Positions 22,139 through 31,470 of a DNA stretch of 38,214 nt are shown here, in pieces. The translations under genes and the position numbers were made by a program. Under the pieces are notes generated by a model. It was not told where the DNA came from. It worked only from the letters and a program-made list of their open reading frames with translations, and made no database searches. Numbering within the stretch: position 1 is the stretch's first letter; every line of letters starts with the position of its first letter. Origin of the DNA: Dehalococcoidia bacterium (GTDB lineage: Bacteria; Chloroflexota; Dehalococcoidia; Bin125); the NCBI GenBank assembly GCA_022822375.1, contig JAJEBU010000128.1, positions 1-38,214 of the forward strand, read 5' to 3'.

Positions 22139-22555
22139 TTATGCATCCTGAGTCCGCTCTGCCGGCAAGACCTGCAAGAGCGGCAGCAAGTCGCGGGCAA
22201 CGAGCATCGCCTGGTCAGCGAGTTCGGGCCAGTCGGACACCCTTGCATCAGCGAAGAGGGAGCGGGCTTCTGGATGCTCAGAATCTCGCACGTAATCGGC
22301 GATCTCGCGCATGCGCTTGAGCCGAACGAGCGAATCTTCCGCATCGCGGCCTGCCGCAGTCGCGACGGCATCAATCACGGCCAGGTGTGTTGGGCGGCGC
22401 CGGAGTCGGCTCGCATCCAATCCGAAGAGCTGATCGCGTCCGGCGAGATGGCAGGCATAGTAGACGCGGTTGATTGCGCTTCGACTCGCTGCCTCTCCAC
22501 CTTGAGCTATGAGTCGCTCCGCAACGCTGATGATGTCATCCGGTTCAAGCGCCAT
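22139..22555 (-). CDS. HEPN domain protein
   Basis: A 138-residue all-helical HEPN protein. The signature SAINRVYYACHLAGRDQLF (27-45) contains R30-x5-H36, the R-x4-6-H RNase motif of HEPN toxins. Start ATG 22555 overlaps the end of the upstream gene (22545) by 11 bases. HEPN proteins normally pair with a minimal nucleotidyltransferase (MNT) or another antitoxin. Here the partner is a 124-residue protein that does not resemble MNT (no GSxxxG-DxD). Toxin function is therefore inference; non-toxic HEPN proteins exist. A longer frame to 22657 overlaps the partner and lacks domain similarity. Confidence 0.82.
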   Translation of the reverse strand: MALEPDDIISVAERLIAQGGEAASRSAINRVYYACHLAGRDQLFGLDASRLRRRPTHLAVIDAVATAAGRDAEDSLVRLKRMREIADYVRDSEHPEARSLFADARVSDWPELADQAMLVARDLLPLLQVLPAERTQDA

Positions 22556-22919
22556 TCGAATCGCTCTGCGCGCGCTTGAGTCCCACCACCCACAGCGCCA
22601 ACCGCCGACCGACCTCGCGGTCGGCCGTCGCCATCTGTTCATCCCAACGAGTGACATCCAGGCGCAGCGATCGGTGAAACGCCCACGCTCGCTGGTGCGT
22701 GACCGGGCTGTGGACGGTGAACAAGTATCGGGTCACGTCTTCCATATCGACGTCAACGCGGACCCAGGCCCGCGCGATGGGGAAGCCGACTCGTTCGGCG
22801 TTGCTGCGGACGATCTCCCAGTACTCCTGGGCCAGACGCTGCACAAGCGGCGTCATGCGCGGATCGTCTTCGAACTCGAGACGGATCTCGTCGGCTGGCC
22901 CTGCTGCTGGGGTAGACAT
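22545..22919 (-). CDS. Unknown protein paired with HEPN gene
   Basis: A 124-residue soluble protein, not recognised. It has an acidic N-terminus, a helix MTPLVQRLAQEYWEIVRS (22-39), and beta-rich middle segments (ARAWVRVDVDMED; RYLFTVHSP), followed by a helical C-terminus (DEQMATADREVGRRLALWV). A GAGG element sits before the ATG. It overlaps the HEPN gene by 11 bases, so the two are translated together. An antitoxin-like partner role is a hypothesis from this coupling only. It starts 21 bases after the CoxI-like gene stop. Confidence 0.62.
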   Translation of the reverse strand: MSTPAAGPADEIRLEFEDDPRMTPLVQRLAQEYWEIVRSNAERVGFPIARAWVRVDVDMEDVTRYLFTVHSPVTHQRAWAFHRSLRLDVTRWDEQMATADREVGRRLALWVVGLKRAQSDSNGA

Positions 22920-22940
22920 TGGAACCTCGGACGCTGCCGC

Positions 22941-23258
22941 TCAGGCTTGTAGGCGTTCGACAAAGATGCGCATGACGCCGCCGCAGATCTTGTCTTCGCC
23001 GTCGACCGGCTCGGTCAGGTCGACCGTGACCATGCGCGCGCTGCCGTCGTCGAGGGCGTCCATGGCTTCTTGCCAGACTTCCGCCTCGCCGCAGCCGCCG
23101 CCGATCGTGCCGACGAAGCTGCCGTCCTCGCGCACGAGCATCTTGGCGCCCGTTTTGCGCGGCGTCGAACCCAGGGTCTGCGCGACGGTTGCCAGCGCGA
23201 CCGGCGCGCCCGTCTCGAAGGCGCTAGACATCGCTTCGTAGACCTCGTCGTGCGGCAT
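22941..23258 (-). CDS. XdhC/CoxI-type N-terminal domain protein (stand-alone)
   Basis: A 105-residue protein consisting only of the XdhC_CoxI N-terminal domain. It shows ATVAQTLGSTPRKTGAKMLV (23-42) and GTIGGGCGEAEV (50-61), with the conserved Cys58-region GGGCxE intact. XdhC/CoxI proteins help to insert sulfurated molybdenum cofactor into hydroxylases such as xanthine or CO dehydrogenase. It lies 37 bases after the longer XdhC gene with GAGGAG before its ATG. Because the longer protein lacks this cysteine, the two may act as a split pair. Confidence 0.93.
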   Translation of the reverse strand: MPHDEVYEAMSSAFETGAPVALATVAQTLGSTPRKTGAKMLVREDGSFVGTIGGGCGEAEVWQEAMDALDDGSARMVTVDLTEPVDGEDKICGGVMRIFVERLQA

Positions 23259-23295
23259 GGGACTCCTCGGCTCTGCTCGAGATTCTCTGCTCAGC

Positions 23296-24132
23296 TTAGC
23301 GGCTGGCAGCGGCCAGCGAGCGGCCGTGCTCTGACATCGGCTGGGCGCCGCCGCCGCGACGGACGAGGATGATCTCGCCCAGCACCGAGACGGCGATCTC
23401 TTCGGGCGTTTCAGCGCCGATGTCCAGGCCGATCGGGGTAAACACGCGATCGAGCGACTCGCGGTCGACGCCGTCCTCAGCAAGATGCTGCAGGACGGTG
23501 CGCGTTCGACGCTGAGAGCCGATCATGCCTACGTAGCCGGCGCCGCGCTCGGCGACGGCGCGCAGCGCCAGCTCGTCCACCTTGTGGCCGCGAGAGACCA
23601 GCACGATGTAGGTGTTGGCCGAGATGGGAAAGCGTTGCAGCTCTTCGTCGAAGTCGCCGCAGATCACGTCTGCGGCGTAGGGAAAACGCTCGGGATTCGC
23701 ATAGTCCTCGCGGTCGTCGATGATCGCCACATCCATGCCCAGCATCGCCCCCAGCTGACCCACGGCCAGGCCAACGTGTCCACCGCCGACCACCAGCAGC
23801 GTCGCCGCGGGCTCGACGACTTCGACCAGCACCTCGACGACGGCGTCGGCCGATTCAATCGCGCGCCGACCCTCAATGAGATCGCCCTGGGGAGTGAACA
23901 CGCAGGTTTGGACGAGGTGGTTCGGGATGGCATCGCGAGCGAACTGTGTCACCCGCGCCTGCAGCGGCCCGCCGCCGATTTCGCCGATCTCGTGGTCTGC
24001 ATAGACGAGCAGCTTGGCGCCAAGCGCCACATCGACGCCGGGCGAGGCTGCCATCACCGTGCAGGCGGCCAGTGCCGGCCCCTCGCGGGCGGCTCGCAAC
24101 AGTGCCTGCGCAATCTCAGAGGAGGTCGTCAT
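23296..24132 (-). CDS. XdhC/CoxI family molybdoenzyme maturation protein
   Basis: A 278-residue protein. Residues about 1-70 are an N-terminal XdhC-type domain in which GGGCxE is replaced by GEIGGGPLQARV (50-61), so the Cys is missing. Residues about 110-275 are a Rossmann domain with LLVVGGGHVGLAVGQLG (112-128), the acidic IIDDRE, VSRGHKVDELAL and GYVGMIGSQRR. This is the standard XdhC layout and probably binds a nucleotide-type ligand. ATG 24132 sits six bases after TATCCT, a leaderless start; upstream frame is not supported. No molybdenum hydroxylase gene is present in this window. Confidence 0.95.
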   Translation of the reverse strand: MTTSSEIAQALLRAAREGPALAACTVMAASPGVDVALGAKLLVYADHEIGEIGGGPLQARVTQFARDAIPNHLVQTCVFTPQGDLIEGRRAIESADAVVEVLVEVVEPAATLLVVGGGHVGLAVGQLGAMLGMDVAIIDDREDYANPERFPYAADVICGDFDEELQRFPISANTYIVLVSRGHKVDELALRAVAERGAGYVGMIGSQRRTRTVLQHLAEDGVDRESLDRVFTPIGLDIGAETPEEIAVSVLGEIILVRRGGGAQPMSEHGRSLAAASR

Positions 24133-24138
24133 GCGCTC

Positions 24139-24144
24139 AGGATA
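24139..24144 (-). promoter_or_regulatory. -10 element of xdhC-like gene (leaderless)
   Basis: TATCCT on the minus strand, six bases (GAGCGC) before the ATG. The same GAGCGC-ATG spacer occurs after the -10 of ychF (25256-25261). No ribosome binding site lies between, and the -35 is unclear. Confidence 0.5.
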
Positions 24145-24169
24145 CGCGCCGCCCTGATCGGCCGACGAC

Positions 24170-25255
24170 TCAGACGTTGAAGAGGATGTGCAGGACATCG
24201 CCGTCCTGGACTTCGTAGTCCTTGCCTTCCGTCCTGGATTGGGCCCGCTTCTTGGCTTCCGCTTCTGCTCCTGATGCGCCGACATCGCGGCCGCACTCGA
24301 GCAGGTCGTCCCAGCGCACGACCTCTGCTCGGATGAAGCCGCGCTCCAGATCGGTGTGGATGCGGCCGGCGGCCTGGGGCGCGGTGTCTCCGGCGCGAAT
24401 CGTCCAGGCGCGGACTTCGTCGGGGCCGACGGTGAAGAACGTTCTCAGGCCGAGCAGATTGACGGTGGCCTGGATCGCGGTTTCGACCGCGCCAGCGCCC
24501 GAGTTGAGCTCTGCCCGATAGGCCGCCGCTTCTTCAGCGTCGAACTCGCGCAGGTCTTCCTCCAGCTTGGCCGAGAGCGTGATCTGACCATCGGCCGCCG
24601 GCTGTCCGAGCTGGTCCTCGCCGACGTTGAAGATGGTCAGCATCGGCCGCTCGGTGAGGAAGCGATAGTGGCGGATGTCGAGCCGCTCCGCCTCGGTCAA
24701 TGCGGCGTCTCGCAGCGTCCCGCCGTCGCCGAGATGCGACTGGAGGCGGCGGAGCAGGTCGACCTCGCGATCGGCGGCGACGCGGTCCGCCGCCTTGATG
24801 GATTTCGTCTCATCAGCGATGCGCTCGAGACGCTTTTCGATCAGCGACAGGTCTGCGAAGGTCAGCTCCAGCTGCATGGCCTCGACGTCCGCGAGCGGAT
24901 CGATCCGCTCGGCAGGATGCGGCACGGCGTCGTTGTCGAAGACCCGCACGACGTGGACGAGCGCATCGAGCAGCGAGAGTTGGTTGAGCAGCGCGGTGCT
25001 GGGCGGCTCGCCGCCACCGAGGACTCCGGAGAATCCGGCTCCGGGCAGATCGACGACGTCCAGAACGGCGGGCGTCGTCTTGCGCGGCTCGTAGAGCGCC
25101 GAGAGCTGGACGAGCCGCGCATCGGCGGCGGCGACGACGCCTTCATGCGGATCGAGATGGGCGCTGAAGCCCGTCGGCCGGCCCGCGCCGGTCAGCGCGT
25201 TGAACAGCGTCGTCTTCCCTGATCGTTCGAAGCCCACGAGACCGATGGCAGTCAT
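24170..25255 (-). CDS. ychF: YchF/OLA1-type translation-associated ATPase
   Basis: A 361-residue P-loop NTPase of the Obg/YchF group. G1 is GFERSGKTTLFNALTG (8-23), diverged from the usual GxPNVGKST. G3 is DLPG (69-72), and the G4 position is NVGE (210-213) in place of NKxD, the feature that makes YchF prefer ATP. A coiled region (about 130-185) and a C-terminal TGS domain follow (RTFFTVGPDEVRAWTI; then AEVVRWDDLLECG). It ends QDGDVLHILFNV, typical of YchF. The ATG at 25255 has TAGGCT six bases before, so leaderless. It binds ribosomes and is linked to stress in other bacteria. Divergent from the methyltransferase-like gene. Confidence 0.95.
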   Translation of the reverse strand: MTAIGLVGFERSGKTTLFNALTGAGRPTGFSAHLDPHEGVVAAADARLVQLSALYEPRKTTPAVLDVVDLPGAGFSGVLGGGEPPSTALLNQLSLLDALVHVVRVFDNDAVPHPAERIDPLADVEAMQLELTFADLSLIEKRLERIADETKSIKAADRVAADREVDLLRRLQSHLGDGGTLRDAALTEAERLDIRHYRFLTERPMLTIFNVGEDQLGQPAADGQITLSAKLEEDLREFDAEEAAAYRAELNSGAGAVETAIQATVNLLGLRTFFTVGPDEVRAWTIRAGDTAPQAAGRIHTDLERGFIRAEVVRWDDLLECGRDVGASGAEAEAKKRAQSRTEGKDYEVQDGDVLHILFNV

Positions 25256-25261
25256 GCGCTC

Positions 25262-25267
25262 AGCCTA
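25262..25267 (-). promoter_or_regulatory. -10 element of ychF (leaderless)
   Basis: TAGGCT on the minus strand, six bases before the ATG at 25255. In the same 54-base divergent gap, TACGCT (25294-25299) could be the -10 for the plus-strand methyltransferase-like gene with a leader of a few bases. Confidence 0.5.
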
Positions 25268-25309
25268 TGCGCCAACGGCGTCCGATGCCGCATTACGCTG
25301 GACAGACCG

Positions 25310-25972
25310 ATGCTGATCGAGTCTGGCGACATTGCTCTCCCACCGCGCCTGCGCCAATGGTGGCGCGGACAACCGCGCCTGGCGCTCGAGGACTCGCCGT
25401 CCGCGCAACTGGTCGAGTTGACGGCGATGGCGCCCGTCGAGCGGCTGTTGGTGCTCGGCCCAGACTCGGCGACGCTCGCCGCCCACCTGGCCGACGCGGC
25501 AGCGCTCGTGCCGACGCCCATCGCCGTGCTCACGGACGATCGTCCGGCGGCTGAGTCGACGGAGGTCTGCGTTGTCCGCGCACTGCCACACCGGCTGCCG
25601 CTCGACGACGCCACCGTCGACATCGCGGTGCTGCCACATCTGCTGCGGCGCTGGGACGACGAGGCGGCGCTGCGCGTCTTGCAGGAGCTGTGGCGGGTGC
25701 TGGCGCACAACGGGATCGCCGTGATCTGGGAGGTAGCGCCGTCGCGTTCGGCGACGCTCAACGCGGCCTGGTCAACGCTGCTCTCAGAGGGCGGCCGGCG
25801 GCCGCGGCTGCGGCGCTTTGCGGAGATTGGCGGCCTCGCGTACGACGCGGGATTCGCCTGGATTCAGACGCTGCCGTTGCGGCCGTTTCTGTTCCCGCCT
25901 GGGCCTCGGGTGACCGTCTTGGTGCGCAAGGAGCACTACACGCCGCAGAATCTGCCTCAGACCGGCGGGTAG
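25310..25972 (+). CDS. Class I SAM methyltransferase-like protein
   Basis: A 220-residue Rossmann protein resembling SAM-dependent methyltransferases. It has VERLLVLGPDSATLAAHLAD (motif I, with the glycine loop weakened to GPDSA), RALPHRLPLDDATVDIAVLP (motif II-III region), and ALRVLQELWRVLAHNGIAVI (the strand 5 region). The first glycine loop is poor, so catalysis is unsure. It lies convergent to gyrB with nine bases between stops. Substrate is unknown. ATG 25310 gives family-like length. Confidence 0.75.
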   Translation: MLIESGDIALPPRLRQWWRGQPRLALEDSPSAQLVELTAMAPVERLLVLGPDSATLAAHLADAAALVPTPIAVLTDDRPAAESTEVCVVRALPHRLPLDDATVDIAVLPHLLRRWDDEAALRVLQELWRVLAHNGIAVIWEVAPSRSATLNAAWSTLLSEGGRRPRLRRFAEIGGLAYDAGFAWIQTLPLRPFLFPPGPRVTVLVRKEHYTPQNLPQTGG

Positions 25973-25981
25973 GCGTCGAAC

Positions 25982-28146
<2,165 letters not shown>

Positions 28147-28187
28147 GTAAGGATACCACTGGAAACGTTGAGCTGAAGGGGTGCCTG

Positions 28188-28697
28188 ATGACCAGTTGGC
28201 GCGAGCGTCTGCGGCTCGTCGATCCATCGGTCGCGCGCAATGTTGCGCTGCACGGCCTGCCCGACCGCATTGGCGACCTCTCTCCCGTCGCAGTGGTGCG
28301 CAACGGCATTGACGATACGTCGGGGCGCGTCTGGGCGCAGGTGCGCTCGGAGATCGTGTTCCGCGATGAGTTTGCGCCGGCGCTGGAGGGCTTAGACGGC
28401 TTCTCCCACGTCTTCGTGATCGGCTGGATGGGAGAGGTCAGCGAAGAAGGCCGTGCGCTGCTCCGACTACATCCCTCCGGCGGCGCTGACACACCTGAAG
28501 TCGGCGTCTTCGCCACCCGCACGGCGCACCGCCCGAATCCGATCTCGATCTCGATCTGCCCTCTGGAATCAGTCGACGGCGCGGTGGCCAAGGTCATCGG
28601 GCTCGACCTCGTCAACGGAACGCCAGTGCTCGACGTGAAACCATATGTCACCTTCTACGACTCGTTCGACGCCGATCTTCCGAAGTGGGCGGAGTAG
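28188..28697 (+). CDS. trmO: tRNA m6t6A37 methyltransferase TrmO (TsaA-like)
   Basis: A 169-residue TrmO-type protein, a beta-barrel SAM-dependent enzyme that methylates t6A37 of certain tRNAs. It has PVAVVRNGID near 29-38, GVFATRTAHRPNPISISICP (about 107-126, diagnostic), and GLDLVNGTPVLDVKPYV (about 139-155). The ATG at 28188 is chosen over one 18 codons upstream because AAGGGG precedes it. Divergent from gyrB. It ends six bases before the NUDIX gene, probably one operon. Confidence 0.94.
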   Translation: MTSWRERLRLVDPSVARNVALHGLPDRIGDLSPVAVVRNGIDDTSGRVWAQVRSEIVFRDEFAPALEGLDGFSHVFVIGWMGEVSEEGRALLRLHPSGGADTPEVGVFATRTAHRPNPISISICPLESVDGAVAKVIGLDLVNGTPVLDVKPYVTFYDSFDADLPKWAE

Positions 28698-28703
28698 CCG
28701 GCG

Positions 28704-29201
28704 GTGCCGCGCCTGCGCAGCAACATTGTGGCGGTCTACGTCGTGCGGACGAGCGCGATGGGCATTGAGCTGCTGATGCTGCAGCGGCCGACGGGTCACC
28801 GCTTCGCCGGAGCATGGCAGGCCGTCGGTGGGCACATCGAGGAGCGCGCGGGCGAGACCGCCTGGCAGGCCGCGATCCGAGAGCTGCGCGAAGAGACCGG
28901 CCTTGAAGCCCGGCGCTGGTTCCGACTCGACCGTCCCGAGTCGTTCTACAACCCGGATAACGACACCATCTATCTCGTCCCCGCCTTTGCCGCGCTGGTG
29001 TCCAGCGACGCGCAGGTCACGCTCTCCGACGAGCATCAGGCGTTCCGCTGGCAGACACCCGACGCGGCCACGGCCGGCGTCGATTGGGCGGCAATGCGCG
29101 ACTCTCTGCTGCTCGTGGCCGACGCGTTGGCCGACCCAGCCCGCCCCGGCCTGGGCGTGACCGCGTTCGACCCATCCCAGTTGTCGCCGCCCCAACGCTG
29201 A
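28704..29201 (+). CDS. NUDIX hydrolase
   Basis: A 165-residue NUDIX protein. The box starts GGHIEERAGETAWQAAIREL and ends REETGLEA. E-x7-RE-L-x-EE-x-GL is intact, but the first part has two extra residues (G-x7-E instead of G-x5-E), a variation seen in NudB-like dNTP hydrolases. Together with NIVAVYVV and IELLMLQRP it resembles the NudB/dATP pyrophosphohydrolase type, though substrate is not established. GTG start, six bases after trmO. It converges on nadD with a 25-base gap. Confidence 0.93.
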   Translation: MPRLRSNIVAVYVVRTSAMGIELLMLQRPTGHRFAGAWQAVGGHIEERAGETAWQAAIRELREETGLEARRWFRLDRPESFYNPDNDTIYLVPAFAALVSSDAQVTLSDEHQAFRWQTPDAATAGVDWAAMRDSLLLVADALADPARPGLGVTAFDPSQLSPPQR

Positions 29202-29226
29202 GGAACAGCCGGAGGTCAGCAGCGGC

Positions 29227-29883
29227 CTACGCGTACAAGCCGTGCGCGCGGATGTAGTCGAGCACGGCCGGCGGGAGGTCGGCCGAGACGTCGCCACCGT
29301 GTTGCAGGCGCTGGCGAATCTCGGTGGCTGAGAGGTCGATCGGCTCCATCGGGATCCAGTCGAGCCAACGCCCGAGACCAGGGATCAGGCGGTCGAGCTG
29401 GCGGCGGTCGAGCTCCGCGCCGGGTCTGACGACCGCCGCGATCCGCGCGCAGCTGAGGATCTCATTCGCGCGATGCCAGTGTGGCAGGTCGAGCACAGCG
29501 TCGGCGCCCATAATCCACCAGAGCTGGGTCGCGCCGCGGTCGCGCAGCTCGCGGACGGTGTCGAGCGTGTAGGTGGGGCCCTCGCGACGCACTTCGATAT
29601 CCGAGACTTCGAGCCCGCCGCCGCGGACGGCAGCCGCGACCTGCGTCATCGCCAGACGGTGCTGCGCCGCGGTGATCGCACGGCCGCGTTTGCGCCAGGG
29701 ATCGCCGGCGGGGATCAGGATCAGGCGGTCAAGCTCCAGCGCGGCCGCTGCGGTGTCGGCCAGGTGCAGGTGGGCGCGGTGCAGCGGATCGAACGTACCG
29801 CCCAGCGCGCCCACCCGCTCGTGGGCCTCGAACCTCAGCTCCCCACGTTCCCCAACCGCCACGCTCAGCGCTCCCACTCCCAT
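29227..29883 (-). CDS. nadD: Nicotinate-nucleotide adenylyltransferase
   Basis: NadD, 218 residues, adenylates nicotinate mononucleotide to deamido-NAD. The nucleotidylyltransferase motif GGTFDPLHRAHL (28-39) and the C-terminal SATEIRQRL are present, with WWIMGADAVLDLPHW in the middle. The first 24 residues are extra to the core; a later start is possible but no ribosome binding site helps to choose. Its start overlaps the obgE stop by 19 bases, a common obg-nadD pairing. In many genomes rsfS follows nadD; it does not here. Confidence 0.96.
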   Translation of the reverse strand: MGVGALSVAVGERGELRFEAHERVGALGGTFDPLHRAHLHLADTAAAALELDRLILIPAGDPWRKRGRAITAAQHRLAMTQVAAAVRGGGLEVSDIEVRREGPTYTLDTVRELRDRGATQLWWIMGADAVLDLPHWHRANEILSCARIAAVVRPGAELDRRQLDRLIPGLGRWLDWIPMEPIDLSATEIRQRLQHGGDVSADLPPAVLDYIRAHGLYA

Positions 29884-31130
29884 GTGATCCGCGAACGGCC
29901 GATCTGCACGGCGTCGCCAGGTTGGCAGCCCGCCCGATAGAGCGCCGCCGCGACACCGCGACGGTCCAGCCAGCGGTACGTCTCAGCCAGGGACTCGTCG
30001 TCGTCCAAGTCCATCATCGCCACAAACCGCTCGACCGACGCGCCGTTGACGCGGTAGCGGCTCTCGCCAGCTTGCTCGACATCGAAGCGGCGGCTGTCTT
30101 GCTTGGGCCGCACGATCGGCGCTGCCAGCTCGCGCGCCGGCTCCTGCTCGCGCAGCTCCGCAAGGGCCGACGCGCAGGCCTGGACGACCGCGTCTGTGCC
30201 CTCGCCAGTCGCCGCCGAGCAAAACAGCGGCGGCTGGTCGAGGTCGGCGAAGAGCGCCGCGATCTCGGTCTGCAACAGCGCCACTTCCTCGAGGTCGACC
30301 TTGTTGACGACCACAATCTGCCGCCGCGAGGCCAGGTCGGACGAGTAGCCCGCGAGTTCGCGGTCGACGGTCGCTCGGGCCGCGGCGGGATCGTCCTGCG
30401 ATCCGTCAATCAGGTGCACGAGCAGCCGCGTGCGCGATGTGTGGCGCAGGAAGTCGTGGCCCAGGCCGTGCCCGTCCGCCGCGCCCTCGATCAGACCTGG
30501 CAGGTCAGCCATGACAAACTCGTCCCAACCGACCGAGACGACGCCGAGGTGCGGCTCGAGGGTCGTGAAGGGATAGTTGGCGACGCGTGGCCGCGCGGCA
30601 GAGAGGCAGCTGAGCAGCGACGACTTGCCCGCGTTGGGCAGGCCCACGATGCCGATGTCGGCCAGGACCCGTAGCTCGAAGCGCAGGCGGCGACGCTCGC
30701 CGATCTCGCCCTTCTGGGCCACGCGCGGCGTCTGGTTGGTCGAGCTGCGGAAGTACATGTTGCCGTGCCCGCCACGACCGCCCCAGGCGACGACGAGCGA
30801 CTGGCCATCCGCCTCGAGATCGACCAGCGGCTCCCCGCCGGCCTCCGAGACGACGGTGCCGACGGGTAGCTCCAGGAGCAGCGAGGCGCCGGCCCGGCCG
30901 CGCTTCTGGTTGGTACCGCCGTTGGCGCCCGCTTCCGCGCGGAAGCGCCGCTGCCGTCGGTACCGACGCAGCGTGTTCAGCTGACGGTTGGCGATCACGA
31001 TCACGTCGCCGCCGCGACCGCCGCGACCGCCGTCCGGCCCGCCACGCGGGACGAACTTTTCGCGTCGGAACGAGACGGCGCCGTTGCCGCCGTTACCGCC
31101 TTCGACTTCGATCTCCACCGCGTCAATCAT
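29865..31130 (-). CDS. obgE: GTPase Obg/CgtA with OCT domain
   Basis: A 421-residue ribosome-associated GTPase. The glycine-rich Obg fold (1-155) has GGNGGNGAVSFRREKFVPRG and GGRGGRGGDVI. The G domain has GLPNAGKSSLL (163-173), NYPFTTLEP (185-193), DLPGLIEGA (209-217) and NKVD. The C-terminal OCT domain begins DSRRFDVEQAGESRYRVNG and ends GDAVQIG and FEW-like TWEW, seen in Gram-positive-related bacteria. The long upstream frame to 31433 is not conserved; ATG 31130 starts MIDAVEIEVEGG as the family does. TACACT seven bases before the ATG suggests leaderless translation. Functions in 50S maturation and stress. Confidence 0.97.
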   Translation of the reverse strand: MIDAVEIEVEGGNGGNGAVSFRREKFVPRGGPDGGRGGRGGDVIVIANRQLNTLRRYRRQRRFRAEAGANGGTNQKRGRAGASLLLELPVGTVVSEAGGEPLVDLEADGQSLVVAWGGRGGHGNMYFRSSTNQTPRVAQKGEIGERRRLRFELRVLADIGIVGLPNAGKSSLLSCLSAARPRVANYPFTTLEPHLGVVSVGWDEFVMADLPGLIEGAADGHGLGHDFLRHTSRTRLLVHLIDGSQDDPAAARATVDRELAGYSSDLASRRQIVVVNKVDLEEVALLQTEIAALFADLDQPPLFCSAATGEGTDAVVQACASALAELREQEPARELAAPIVRPKQDSRRFDVEQAGESRYRVNGASVERFVAMMDLDDDESLAETYRWLDRRGVAAALYRAGCQPGDAVQIGRSRITWEWER

Positions 31131-31137
31131 GGAATCG

Positions 31138-31149
31138 AGTGTATCCACA
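31138..31149 (-). promoter_or_regulatory. obgE -10 overlapping a DnaA-box-like site
   Basis: TACACT (31138-31143 on the minus strand) lies seven bases before the obgE ATG. On the plus strand GTATCCACA (31141-31149) is one base from the DnaA box TTATCCACA and overlaps this -10. DnaA could thus occlude the promoter. Confidence 0.4.
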
Positions 31150-31362
31150 CCATCGACAGCAACATCGGAGAGATCAGTTTGAGAGAGATCAGTGGTTGTT
31201 GATCCGCCGGAGTTGTCGTAGTTGGCGTTGAGGGTGAGGACAACCTGCGACAACGCTGTTCTGGCATGGGAAACGAGGCCGTTCGGGCTGTTGGCGGTCG
31301 GTGGACAAGCAGCCGTATCTGGTGGGCGCCTTGTGGATCGCCAGTGGAGCTTGATCTGAAAT

Positions 31363-31389
31363 CTGCGCGGCTGGAGATCAGCCGCGCAG
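31363..31389 (-). terminator. Probable dnaA terminator hairpin
   Basis: CTGCGCGGCT and AGCCGCGCAG pair perfectly (10 bp) around the seven-base loop. On the minus strand it is followed by ATTTCAGAT, a weak U-tract. It lies about 80 bases after the dnaA stop, upstream of obgE. Confidence 0.55.
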
Positions 31390-31470
31390 CGATGACGGGG
31401 ATGACACGGAGGAGTAGGCCGCCGGCCAGTCAAGGTTCCAGACCAGCTGGAGCGACGGACCGGTCAGCTG

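Larger units (their letters stand above)
31131..31470. other. dnaA-obgE intergenic region (340 bp)
   Basis: The only gap over 300 bases. It contains a 10-bp perfect hairpin (31363-31389), an obgE -10 with an overlapping DnaA-box-like site (31138-31149) and an 11-bp direct repeat GAGAGATCAGT at 31168-31178 and 31183-31193. A third partial copy GGAGATCAG is in the hairpin loop (31373-31381). Weaker DnaA-box-like matches (about 7 of 9) occur near 31302 and 31332. No convincing coding. I cannot show it is an origin of replication. Confidence 0.6.

Noticed and set aside
31131-31433. N-terminal extension of obgE upstream of 31130
   Set aside because: Not like Obg; the canonical start and a promoter lie at 31130-31143.
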